Positions 18,160-25,816 of a DNA stretch of 40,955 bases are shown here, one piece after another. The stretch spans positions 200-41,154 of the forward strand of contig DENB01000041.1 in NCBI GenBank assembly GCA_002359495.1. Reading direction: 5' to 3'. The position numbers and the translations under genes are program-made. The stretch's first letter is position 1; every line of letters begins with the position of its first letter. This stretch comes from Enterobacteriaceae bacterium UBA2655. Its GTDB lineage: Bacteria; Pseudomonadota; Gammaproteobacteria; Enterobacterales; Enterobacteriaceae. A model generated the notes under the pieces. The model was given only the letters and a program-made list of their open reading frames with translations. It was not told where the DNA came from and did no database searches.

Positions 18160-18519
18160 ATGAATAAGTTTGCAATTATTTTTCTGACGGCAGCAATGAC
18201 TTTTGGTAGCGGTGCGGCGCTGGCTGCCAGCGGCGGCAGCGGCAACGGTACGGCTAACCAGGCGGCGGAAGCTGGCGCAGCGGCAGGTGGTGCGAAACAG
18301 AATCTGCCGCCGAATAATGTCGATAACAGCAAAATCAATAATACCGGCACTAATACAAATCGCGAAGCGACCTCTTCCGACGGCACCAATAATATGTCTG
18401 CCGACGAAATCGATCAGAACGCACAATGTAAAGATGGTAAGTGCCCGAATATCAATCGTAAGGTTCAGACCGGCACCGGCAGCGACGTAAATACCAAAAC
18501 TGACGGCACCAGCCAGTAA
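18160..18519 (+). CDS. ybgS: YbgS-like small secreted/periplasmic protein of unknown function
   Basis: This is a 119-residue precursor with a signal peptide MNKFAIIFLTAAMTFGSGAALA-AS. The mature part is Gly/Ala/Asn/Gln-rich and low complexity (GTANQAAEAGAAAGGAKQN), then polar NVDNSKINNTGTNTNRE, and ends in the conserved block CKDGKCPNINRKVQTG...KTDGTSQ, where two cysteines could form a disulfide. E. coli YbgS (126 residues) shares the signal peptide, PNNVDN, CKDGRCPDINKKVQTG and the tail. AGGAG is 7 nt before this ATG and 4 nt before an adjacent ATG at 18157. It lies divergent from aroG as in E. coli. No function is known to me. Confidence 0.88.
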   Translation: MNKFAIIFLTAAMTFGSGAALAASGGSGNGTANQAAEAGAAAGGAKQNLPPNNVDNSKINNTGTNTNREATSSDGTNNMSADEIDQNAQCKDGKCPNINRKVQTGTGSDVNTKTDGTSQ

Positions 18520-18530
18520 CTATTTTAATT

Positions 18531-18564
18531 AAATAAAGGCGAGCTGCGGCTCGCCTTTATTTTT
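18531..18564 (+). terminator. Rho-independent terminator of ybgS
   Basis: GGCGAGC (18538-18544) pairs with GCTCGCC (18549-18555) around a TGCG tetraloop. The stem is extended by A/T pairs on both sides and followed by TTTATTTTT. It separates ybgS from the response-regulator gene. Confidence 0.93.
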
Positions 18565-18617
18565 CCCGCCTCTTTTTTCCGTTATGCTGACGCCATCGAA
18601 CCTTCAGAGATCTTTCC

Positions 18618-19205
18618 ATGGCCTCACTGCTGTTAATCGACGATCATCCGCTGGTTGAAGTCGCGCTGGAAGCGGCTCTCGATAAATCTCCCGTTCCCTT
18701 ACGGCTTTTCTCCGCTGACAGCGAAGCGGCGGCGCGCAGGCTGTTGCAACAGCGTCGCGTCGACCTGATCGTGCTTGATATCGGTTTACCCGACGGCGAC
18801 GGGCTGGAGCTGTTGCGTCGTCTGAAAGCGCATGATGAAGCTTGTCCGATCCTGATTTATTCCGCGCAACAGGGACATCACTATGTGCGTACAGCGCAGG
18901 CGCTGGGCGCCGCCGGCTACGTAGAGAAAAGTCAGAGCATGAATCAACTGTTAAACGCCATTCTGGCGGTTCTGGGCGGTCAGCAGGCGTTCCCGGCGCA
19001 ATTAGACGCGGCGCCCGCTCCGGCGTTGACCAGCAAAGAGCAGCAGGTGCTGGCGCTGCTGGCGAGCGGCCTTTCCAATCTGCAAATTGCCGGTCAGCTG
19101 CATATCAGCAATAAAACCGTCAGCACCCACAAAAAAAATATTCTGGAAAAAACCGGGGCGCGTTCGGTGGTTGAACTGGCGGCGTTATGGAACGCCTGGC
19201 GGTGA
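18618..19205 (+). CDS. NarL/FixJ-family response regulator, BvgA/EvgA-like
   Basis: This is a 195-residue DNA-binding response regulator. The receiver domain (1-~120) has acid pocket D8/D9 in LLIDDHP, phosphoacceptor D54 in VLDIGLPDGDG, switch S82 and K104, so it is competent for phosphorylation. A C-terminal LuxR/NarL helix-turn-helix (~135-195) carries LTSKEQQVLALLASGLSNLQI and ISNKTVSTHKKNILEK (16-residue core). The ribosome site is weak. It overlaps the start of the hybrid kinase gene by 19 bp (or 3 bp if the kinase uses GTG at 19202), the arrangement of evgAS and bvgAS. E. coli has nothing between ybgS and zitB, so this is an accessory system. Target genes are unknown. Confidence 0.9.
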   Translation: MASLLLIDDHPLVEVALEAALDKSPVPLRLFSADSEAAARRLLQQRRVDLIVLDIGLPDGDGLELLRRLKAHDEACPILIYSAQQGHHYVRTAQALGAAGYVEKSQSMNQLLNAILAVLGGQQAFPAQLDAAPAPALTSKEQQVLALLASGLSNLQIAGQLHISNKTVSTHKKNILEKTGARSVVELAALWNAWR

Positions 19206-22200
19206 CGCGCTGGCTGGTCATGCTCTGCCTGCTGTGCTGCGTGACGGCGCAGGCGGACTATCGGCCGGTAAGCAGCGTGACGCTGCCGATGACGATGCCG
19301 CTTAATCCGCAACATAACGGGCACGGGCGTCAGCTGGCGGTAGGCGTGCTGGAAGAGAATAACGCCCCCTGGGCGATGCGGGTCGGCAACGATCTCTACG
19401 GCATCGATGCCGATTACCTCGCGGCGCTCAGTCAGCTGACCGGCGTCCAGTTCAGGGTAAAAGCCTACCCCGATGAGGCGAGCCAGCTGGCGGCGCTGAA
19501 AAGCGGCGAGCTCGATTTTGTACTCGCCGTCGCGCACGCCGCTCTGCCGCCCGGCCTGCTGCTAAGCGACAGCTGGTACAGCAGCCCGCTGCGCATTTAC
19601 CGCAGCCGCGAAAATCAGCGCGCCGTGATGTTCAACAGCGGCGGTGCGCAGCTGGCGGTGAGCCGACAGACGCTGTCGCTTTTGCCCCCTGCGCTGATAG
19701 CGAAACACCACTGGCGCGAATATGGCAGCGATCTGCAGGCGCTGTATACCCTGCTCAATCGACAAAACGATTATGTGGTGGCGGATGAAGCCAGCGCCAG
19801 CTTTCTGCTCAGCCAGCTGCAGCAGGGGCAAATTTATCAGCTCGCCTCCAGCATTGAAACGGGACAGCTGACGCTGCGCGCCATAACGCAAGATCGCGAA
19901 CTGCTTACGTGGCTCAACCAGAGCCTGCGCCAGCTGCCGGTGGAGCTGCTTAACGCGATTCAGGGGCGCTGGATCTCATCGCTGCCGCGCTATCAGGATA
20001 CCCAGACCCTGGCGCTGACCGCGATGGAGCGTCAGTGGCTGGCTGCCCATCCGGTGGTGCGCTACGCCGCCGAAAGCAACAACTATCCCTGGAGCTACCG
20101 CGACATCAGCGGCGAAGCCCGCGGCTACGGCATCGACCTGCTGAACGCTGTCAGCCAGAGCACCGGTTTGCGCTTCGAGCCGTATTGGGTCGGCAATCCG
20201 CAGCAGGCCGACGCGGCGCTGCGACAGCAGCGGGCACTGGTGCAGCTGATGCAGCCGCTGAACGGCGAGATGATGCAGAGCGCGACGCTGCCGGTCTGGC
20301 GCGCGCTTTGGGGCGTTTACAGCGCGGATCGCGCACCGGTCATGCGCTGGGACGATCTGCGCGGCAAGCGCGTTGGCGTGCTGCGCGACGATCTGGCGCA
20401 ACGGCTGCTGCCGCCAGGGATAGAGAGCCAAAGGTTTAACGATCGCACCAGCCTGTATGAAGCGCTGGCGAGCGGCCGCATCGACGCGCTGGCGGACAAT
20501 GTGCTCTCCGCGCGCTGGCTGGCGGCCAGCCGCTATCCCGACCGCATCCATCTGGCCTTTGCCGCCAGCGATATCGCCTGGCCGATCGCCATGGGCGTCA
20601 GTCCGGCGCAGCCGCTGCTGCGCGAAATTCTTGATAAGGGATTGCAACAGATCCCGCCGGAGACCCAGCGGCAGATGCGCGATAACTGGAGCATGCCGCC
20701 GCAGCCGGACAGCGAGAGGGCGATGCGCTCGCTGCCCGCGATGGTGCTGGCGGCGGCGATCATGGCGATCGTCGTGCTGCTGATCCTGCTGGCGCGCCGC
20801 TATCTCCAGCAGCGCCAGGAGCGCCTGCAGCGCGAGCAGGCCGAACGGGCTAATCAGATGAAAAGCCAGTTTCTCGCGACCGTCAGCCATGAGCTGCGTA
20901 CGCCGATGCAGGCGACCCTCGGCCTGCTGGAACTGGAGCAGCAGCAGCGCAACAGTCCCAACCTTACGCTGCTGCACAGCAGCGCGCGCTCGCTGTTGAC
21001 CCTGCTGAACGATCTGCAGGATCACGCCCGCATTGAGAGCAACAGCTTTACCCTGGCGCCGCGTCCGCTGGATCTGTCGCGCTGGCTGGCGCAGCTGCAG
21101 CATTTTTATCATCCGCTGATGCACCAGGCCGGGCCGCGGCTGGTAGTGGAAGCCTTAACGCCGCTGCCGGATCGGGTGATGATCGATGGCGATCGGCTGC
21201 AGCAGGTCACCAATAATCTGGTGGCGAACGCGCTGAAGTTTACCCGCAAAGGCGAAATCCGTCTGACGCTGGCCGTCGCGCAACAGATCACCTTAACCAT
21301 CAGCGACAGCGGCAGCGGCATTCCGCCGGACGAACAGCAAAAACTGTTCGATCCCTGGTATCAGGCGCCCTCCGGCAAAACGGTGTCGGTACAGGGAAGC
21401 GGGCTTGGCCTGTTTATCTGCCGTGAAATCGTGCAACGCATGGGAGGCAACATCAGGCTGCGCTCTACCCCGGGCGTCGGCACCTGCGTGACCGTCACCC
21501 TGCCGCTGCAGCCTGTTGAAGGCGCAGCGCTTCATCCAGTCGTTAGCCCTGACTGGCCGGGTTATCCGTCGCTGCGCGCGGCCATCGTCGACGATCATCC
21601 GGCCAACCTGCTGGTGATGCAGCAGCAGCTGGCGCGCTTTGCCATCGACGCCGACTGTTTCGCCGAAGGCCGGGCGCTGTTGCGGGCGGATGCCGCGCAG
21701 CCTTACGACCTGCTGTTTATCGATCAGATGATGCCCCGCCCCGACGGCGCCCTGCTGCTGCGAATCCTGCGGCGACGCGATCGTCAGCGCAGGCGACGTT
21801 CGCTGCGCGTGCTCTGCTCCGCCGACGCGCAGTTGTTGCGCGCCGACGCCGCGCTGTCAAACGAAATCGTGCTGATTAAGCCGCTTGCGTTGCAGGATAT
21901 CGCGCGCGTGCTGGCGGAAGCCTTTTCAGATCCGCTGGTCCGGCTGGAAGAGAATATCAACGCGCTGGCGCAGCATAATCAAAAGTATGTTGCGCGGCTG
22001 AGCGCCACGCTGCGTCAGTCGCTGCAGCACGACAGCCAGGCTATCGAAGCGGCGCTGGCGGCGCACAACTGGTCCGATCTGGTCAACGCCGCTCACCGCA
22101 TGAAAAGCAGCTGGCTGCTGTTAGACATTTCTCAGGGGGCCGCGTTGAGCCAACAGCTGGTAGAAAAAGCGAAACTGCACCAGGATGCGTCTGAAGAAAG

Positions 22201-22282
22201 GAAATTACTGATATTATTAACCAACAGGTTGTTAGAAAAACTGGAAAGTTATGGCCCACACACACAGTCACACGGAAAATAA
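19187..22282 (+). CDS. BvgS/EvgS-like hybrid sensor histidine kinase (two Venus-flytrap domains, HK, receiver, HPt)
   Basis: This is a 1031-residue phosphorelay sensor. A signal/anchor segment (1-~24) is followed by two periplasmic SBP_bac_3-type domains (~50-265, starting [16 protein letters not shown]; ~275-505, starting [16 protein letters not shown]) and a membrane helix (~516-538). HisKA has H568 in VSHELRTPM. HATPase has N681 in NALKF and D707 in SDSGSGIP. The receiver has D802/D803, phosphoacceptor D846 in [10 protein letters not shown] and K898. The C-terminal HPt has H970 in AAHRMKSS. Every phosphotransfer residue is present. Unlike BvgS and EvgS (about 1200 residues), no PAS domain fits between the membrane helix and HisKA. 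The start may be ATG 19187 or GTG 19202. Its 3' end overlaps zitB by 32 bp. The ligand is unknown; flytrap domains of this class often bind amino or organic acids. Confidence 0.9.
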   Translation: MERLAVTRWLVMLCLLCCVTAQADYRPVSSVTLPMTMPLNPQHNGHGRQLAVGVLEENNAPWAMRVGNDLYGIDADYLAALSQLTGVQFRVKAYPDEASQLAALKSGELDFVLAVAHAALPPGLLLSDSWYSSPLRIYRSRENQRAVMFNSGGAQLAVSRQTLSLLPPALIAKHHWREYGSDLQALYTLLNRQNDYVVADEASASFLLSQLQQGQIYQLASSIETGQLTLRAITQDRELLTWLNQSLRQLPVELLNAIQGRWISSLPRYQDTQTLALTAMERQWLAAHPVVRYAAESNNYPWSYRDISGEARGYGIDLLNAVSQSTGLRFEPYWVGNPQQADAALRQQRALVQLMQPLNGEMMQSATLPVWRALWGVYSADRAPVMRWDDLRGKRVGVLRDDLAQRLLPPGIESQRFNDRTSLYEALASGRIDALADNVLSARWLAASRYPDRIHLAFAASDIAWPIAMGVSPAQPLLREILDKGLQQIPPETQRQMRDNWSMPPQPDSERAMRSLPAMVLAAAIMAIVVLLILLARRYLQQRQERLQREQAERANQMKSQFLATVSHELRTPMQATLGLLELEQQQRNSPNLTLLHSSARSLLTLLNDLQDHARIESNSFTLAPRPLDLSRWLAQLQHFYHPLMHQAGPRLVVEALTPLPDRVMIDGDRLQQVTNNLVANALKFTRKGEIRLTLAVAQQITLTISDSGSGIPPDEQQKLFDPWYQAPSGKTVSVQGSGLGLFICREIVQRMGGNIRLRSTPGVGTCVTVTLPLQPVEGAALHPVVSPDWPGYPSLRAAIVDDHPANLLVMQQQLARFAIDADCFAEGRALLRADAAQPYDLLFIDQMMPRPDGALLLRILRRRDRQRRRRSLRVLCSADAQLLRADAALSNEIVLIKPLALQDIARVLAEAFSDPLVRLEENINALAQHNQKYVARLSATLRQSLQHDSQAIEAALAAHNWSDLVNAAHRMKSSWLLLDISQGAALSQQLVEKAKLHQDASEERKLLILLTNRLLEKLESYGPHTQSHGK

Positions 22283-23210
22283 CGGGAACCGAACCCGTCT
22301 GGCCGCGGCATTCGGCGTTACCGCGCTGTTTATGCTGGCGGAAGTTATCGGCGGCTGGATCGCCGGTTCGCTGGCGCTGCTCGCCGATGCGGGACACATG
22401 CTGACAGACGCCGCCGCGCTGCTGATGGCGCTGCTGGCCGTGCAGTTCGCACAGCGCAAACCCGACGCGCGCCATACCTTCGGCCTGTTGCGGCTGACGA
22501 CGCTGGCCGCCTTCGTCAACGCCATCGCGCTGCTTGTGATTACGGTCCTAATCGTCTGGGAAGCGCTGCGCCGTTTCTGGCTGCCGCAGCCGGTCGCCGG
22601 CGGCCTGATGCTGGGCATCGCCATTGCCGGTCTGCTGGCGAACCTGCTTTCGTTCTGGCTGCTGCATCGCGGCAGCGAAGAAAAGAATCTGAACGTGCGC
22701 GCGGCGGCGCTGCATGTACTGGGCGATCTGCTCGGCTCGGTGGGAGCGATTGTCGCGGCGGTGATTATTATACTGACCGGCTGGACGCTGGCCGACCCTG
22801 TTCTGTCGCTGCTGGTTTCGCTGCTGGTGCTGCGCAGCGGCTGGGCGCTGCTGCGTGAAAGCCTGCATGAACTGCTGGAAGGCGCGCCCGTCTCCGTCGA
22901 TGTGGATAAGCTGAAGCGCGATCTGACGCTGAATATCGCCGAGGTACGCAATGTGCATCACGTTCACCTCTGGCAGGTGGGAGAAAAGCCGGTGCTGACG
23001 CTACATGTTCAGGTGATCCCGCCTTATGACCACGATGCGCTGTTGCAGCGCATTCATGGCTATCTGCATCAGCGCTATCAGATTGAACACGCCACGGTGC
23101 AAATGGAGTACCAGCCCTGCGCCGGCCCGGACTGCGAGCTCGGCTTAGCGTCGGCCGACGGCAGCGCCTCTCATCATGGACACCACCACGGCCACAGCCA
23201 CTCTCACTGA
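22251..23210 (+). CDS. zitB: zinc transporter ZitB, cation diffusion facilitator
   Basis: ZitB exports Zn2+ from the cytosol in exchange for protons. The 319-residue protein has a short His-rich N-terminus (HTHSH), six membrane helices, metal-site residues in [11 protein letters not shown] (helix 2) and [12 protein letters not shown] (helix 5), then a cytosolic ferredoxin-like domain with NVHHVHLWQ. It ends in a very His-rich tail ([12 protein letters not shown]) typical of zinc CDFs. GGA lies about 6 nt before the ATG. The first 32 bp overlap the hybrid-kinase gene, implying co-transcription and possible translational coupling, which E. coli lacks. Its stop overlaps the convergent pnuC stop by 7 bp. 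Confidence 0.94.
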   Translation: MAHTHSHTENNGNRTRLAAAFGVTALFMLAEVIGGWIAGSLALLADAGHMLTDAAALLMALLAVQFAQRKPDARHTFGLLRLTTLAAFVNAIALLVITVLIVWEALRRFWLPQPVAGGLMLGIAIAGLLANLLSFWLLHRGSEEKNLNVRAAALHVLGDLLGSVGAIVAAVIIILTGWTLADPVLSLLVSLLVLRSGWALLRESLHELLEGAPVSVDVDKLKRDLTLNIAEVRNVHHVHLWQVGEKPVLTLHVQVIPPYDHDALLQRIHGYLHQRYQIEHATVQMEYQPCAGPDCELGLASADGSASHHGHHHGHSHSH

Positions 23211-23926
23211 GAAGAGAGCGCGTGCGAATGCTGTTCGCGCGCGCTTTTGATCCACAGACGCGAGCCGTTCAGGGCGATCAGCGTCAGGATCACATACTCC
23301 AGCGCCATCGCATAGACGCCCTGACGGGCGAAAATCATCACGCTGATGACGTCAATCACCACCCAGAGCAGCCAGTTCTCTACATATTTGCGCGTCATTA
23401 ATATCATCGCCACGATGGAGAGCACCATCATGCTGGCGTCCCAGAACGGGAACGCATCGGGCTGCAGCTGCGGCATCGCTACGTTTAATCCCAGGCTGTT
23501 CATCAGCCAGACGGCGAGGCGGGTCAGAAAAGCGAAAACCGGATCGATGAAGCGCGTCATCAGCGCAATGGCGATAACGCAGGCCAGCGCCCAGCCGATC
23601 GCTTTCGGCAACGGCAGCCAGCGAATCTTCAACGCGGCCTGACGATCGGCGGTCTGCCGGCTCCAGGCGTACCAGCCGTAGATATTGGCGGCGAAGAAAA
23701 AGAGCTGCAGCAGCAGGCTGGCGTAAAGCTGGATCTGGAAGAAGATCACCGCGAACAGCGTGACGTTAACCAACCCGAACGGATAGTTAACAACTTTCTC
23801 CAGACTGGCGAGCCAGATGCAGAGCAAGCCCGCCAGGGTGCCGACCGCTTCGATCCAGGAAAGATCGTAACCTCCCGCGCCCAGCGGTATGTGAACCAGA
23901 ATGTTTTGCGTGCTGAAAAAATCCAT
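23204..23926 (-). CDS. pnuC: nicotinamide riboside transporter PnuC
   Basis: PnuC mediates facilitated uptake of nicotinamide riboside through the inner membrane. The 240-residue protein begins [19 protein letters not shown] and contains the family hallmarks [33 protein letters not shown] and [15 protein letters not shown], with about seven hydrophobic segments. AGGTG is 8 nt upstream of the ATG at 23926; a start 9 bp earlier is possible but not supported by E. coli PnuC (239 residues). It follows nadA by 27 bp in the NAD-related operon known from enterobacteria. The 3' end overlaps convergent zitB. Confidence 0.95.
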   Translation of the reverse strand: MDFFSTQNILVHIPLGAGGYDLSWIEAVGTLAGLLCIWLASLEKVVNYPFGLVNVTLFAVIFFQIQLYASLLLQLFFFAANIYGWYAWSRQTADRQAALKIRWLPLPKAIGWALACVIAIALMTRFIDPVFAFLTRLAVWLMNSLGLNVAMPQLQPDAFPFWDASMMVLSIVAMILMTRKYVENWLLWVVIDVISVMIFARQGVYAMALEYVILTLIALNGSRLWIKSAREQHSHALSSQ

Positions 23927-23953
23927 ATTATGCACCTGTTGAAAAAGAAGCCG

Positions 23954-25015
23954 TCAGGCGTTGCCTTTTACCTTAAGTTTAAGCGTCGCTGCGAAAGAGA
24001 GCATGCGGTCCAGCGGCAATAATGCCGCCTCGCGCAGCGCGGCGTCCACTTCGATTTTATGGGCGCTGCCGCCCTGCTCCAGCGCGTCCGCAATCGCCTG
24101 CAGGCCGTTCATCGCCATCCAGGGGCAGTGCGCGCAGCTGCGGCAGGTCGCGCCTTCGCCTGCGGTCGGCGCTTCCAGCAAGGTTTTCTCCGGCACCGCC
24201 TGCTGCATTTTGTAGAAAATGCCGCGATCGGTCGCGACAATCATCTGCGGATGCGGCAGCGTTTTCGCCGCCTGGATCAGCTGACTGGTGGAGCCTACCG
24301 CATCGGCCAGCTCCACTATCGCCTGCGGCGATTCGGGATGCACCAGCACCGCCGCGTCAGGGAACAGCGCCTTCATGCGCTGCAGCGCCTGGGTTTTGAA
24401 TTCGTCGTGGACGATGCAGGCGCCCTGCCAGCAAAGCACGTTCGCGCCGGTTTTCTGCGTCACGTAGCGACCCAGATGGCGATCCGGCGCCCAGATAATC
24501 TTTTCGCCAAGACTGTCGAGGTGTTCAATCAGCTCCACGGCGATGCTGGAGGTGACCACCCAATCCGCGCGCGCTTTTACCGCCGCCGAGGTATTGGCGT
24601 AAACCACCACGGTGCGGTCCGGGTGGGCGTCGCAAAAGGCGTTGAATTCATCGATGGGGCAGCCGAGATCGAGCGAGCATTCGGCCTTCAGCGTCGGCAT
24701 CAGCACGGTTTTTTCCGGGCTGAGGATTTTGGCCGTCTCGCCCATAAAACGCACGCCGGCCACCAGCAGCGTCGAAGCGGGATGCGCGCTGCCGAAACGC
24801 GCCATCTCCAGCGAGTCGGCCACGCAGCCGCCGGTCTCTTCGGCCAGCGCCTGGATGTCAGGATCGGTATAATAATGCGCGACCATCACCGCATTGCGCA
24901 CTTTAAGCAAAGCTTTGATTTTTTCGCGATAATGCTGTTTTTCCTCGTCATCCAGACGGGCAGGCTTGGGCGGGAAAGGGTAAACGGCGCTTTCAGGATC
25001 GAACATCAGGCTCAT
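23954..25015 (-). CDS. nadA: quinolinate synthase A
   Basis: NadA condenses iminoaspartate (from NadB) with dihydroxyacetone phosphate to quinolinate for NAD synthesis, using an oxygen-sensitive [4Fe-4S] cluster. The 353-residue product matches E. coli NadA (347) with [41 protein letters not shown] and [16 protein letters not shown], which supply the three cluster cysteines. It is the first gene of nadA-pnuC, and a NadR-type palindrome lies ~75 bp upstream. Confidence 0.97.
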   Translation of the reverse strand: MSLMFDPESAVYPFPPKPARLDDEEKQHYREKIKALLKVRNAVMVAHYYTDPDIQALAEETGGCVADSLEMARFGSAHPASTLLVAGVRFMGETAKILSPEKTVLMPTLKAECSLDLGCPIDEFNAFCDAHPDRTVVVYANTSAAVKARADWVVTSSIAVELIEHLDSLGEKIIWAPDRHLGRYVTQKTGANVLCWQGACIVHDEFKTQALQRMKALFPDAAVLVHPESPQAIVELADAVGSTSQLIQAAKTLPHPQMIVATDRGIFYKMQQAVPEKTLLEAPTAGEGATCRSCAHCPWMAMNGLQAIADALEQGGSAHKIEVDAALREAALLPLDRMLSFAATLKLKVKGNA

Positions 25016-25080
25016 GACACGGCTCTCGTTTTATTAATTTAACGAATCAGGCGAACTTTCGCCCATGAGCGGCGTAAAAA

Positions 25081-25115
25081 CCGCTTATCGTGTTTTATAT
25101 GCTAAACACGATAGC
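25081..25115. promoter_or_regulatory. NadR operator upstream of nadA
   Basis: TGTTTTATATGCTAAACA at 25091-25108 fits the NadR box TGTTTA-N6-TAAACA with one mismatch. It sits inside a longer near-palindrome, CGCTTATCGTGTTT...AAACACGATAGCG, at 25082-25114. The position upstream of nadA-pnuC fits NAD-responsive repression by NadR as in E. coli and Salmonella. Function is inferred. Confidence 0.8.
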
Positions 25116-25156
25116 GGAATTCAGCACAGGTGTCGTCTCTTTTTTCAGCGTTGCGC

Positions 25157-25657
25157 TCAGGATGTGCGCAGCGTCTCTTCCCGCCGGGTCTCCAGCTCAA
25201 GCAAGAAGGCTTTCACTTCCAGACCGCCGGCAAAGCCGGTGAGCTTGCCATTAGCGCCGATAACCCGGTGACAGGGCGCCACGATCGAGATCGGGTTTCT
25301 GCCGTTAGCGGCGCCGACCGCGCGTACCGCCGCCGGATGGCCGATCTGCTCGGCGATTTGGCGGTAGCTGCGCGTTTCGCCAAAGGGGATGCTGACCAGC
25401 GCCTGCCAGACTTTTTTCTGGAACTCGGTGCCGGCGAAATCGAGCGGCAGATCGAAACGCTGACGCGTTCCGTTGAAGTATTCGTTCAGCTGACGCTCCG
25501 CTTCGCACAGCAGCGGATGATTGTCATCCTGGTTGAGCGGACGCAGCCGCAGGTGTTTCGGCAGTTCATTTTCCCAAAGGATAGCGGCCAGCCCCGCGTC
25601 GCTGGCGACCAGCGTCAGTACGCCGACCGGCGTGTTGATGGTTTTAAAATGAAACAT
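25157..25657 (-). CDS. ogt: methylated-DNA--protein-cysteine methyltransferase (Ogt-like)
   Basis: This is a suicide DNA-repair protein that transfers the alkyl group from O6-alkylguanine (or O4-alkylthymine) to its own cysteine. The 166-residue product has the active-site motif PCHRVIG with C129, preceded by AVGAANGRNPISIVA (the Asn hinge), and the helix-turn-helix PFGETRSYRQIAEQIGHPAA that contacts DNA. GGAGACAAGCCT precedes the ATG at 25657; a 6-codon longer reading is less likely. It diverges from an Ada/AlkA fusion gene across 159 bp holding a long inverted repeat, so both may belong to one alkylation response. It could instead be named after the C-terminal half of Ada; only the activity is secure. 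Confidence 0.92.
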   Translation of the reverse strand: MFHFKTINTPVGVLTLVASDAGLAAILWENELPKHLRLRPLNQDDNHPLLCEAERQLNEYFNGTRQRFDLPLDFAGTEFQKKVWQALVSIPFGETRSYRQIAEQIGHPAAVRAVGAANGRNPISIVAPCHRVIGANGKLTGFAGGLEVKAFLLELETRREETLRTS

Positions 25658-25712
25658 AGGCTTGTCTCCGACCAATAGCTTGCCGCCATTATCTCACTTT
25701 TTTATCCGGCGA

Positions 25713-25765
25713 CTGGCTGTTTTCGGACAGCGGGATAAACTGCTTACCTGTCCGAAAGCAGCCAG
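25713..25765. promoter_or_regulatory. 18-bp interrupted inverted repeat between ogt and the ada-alkA fusion gene
   Basis: CTGGCTGTTTTCGGACAG (25713-25730) and CTGTCCGAAAGCAGCCAG (25748-25765) match as inverted repeats at 17 of 18 positions, with a 17-bp spacer. The left arm borders the likely -35 region of ogt (-10 GATAAT on the minus strand at 25688-25693). It is a good operator candidate for coordinated control of both divergent genes, or a hairpin in a transcript. Confidence 0.65.
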
Positions 25766-25773
25766 TTTTCTTC

Positions 25774-25784
25774 TGCGCTTTTTT
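25774..25784 (-). promoter_or_regulatory. Ada-box-like sequence
   Basis: The minus strand reads AAAAAAGCGCA, containing AAAGCGCA, the B-box-like sequence that methylated Ada recognises at the E. coli ada promoter. It lies next to the long inverted repeat. It is a short motif and could be chance. Confidence 0.35.
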
Positions 25785-25816
25785 GCAGGATAGGATTTAT
25801 TTTGCGGAGAACCGTG

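Noticed and set aside
24059..25042. 327-codon plus-strand open frame opposite nadA
   Set aside because: It is the antisense shadow of a fully conserved nadA; no ribosome site or motif.
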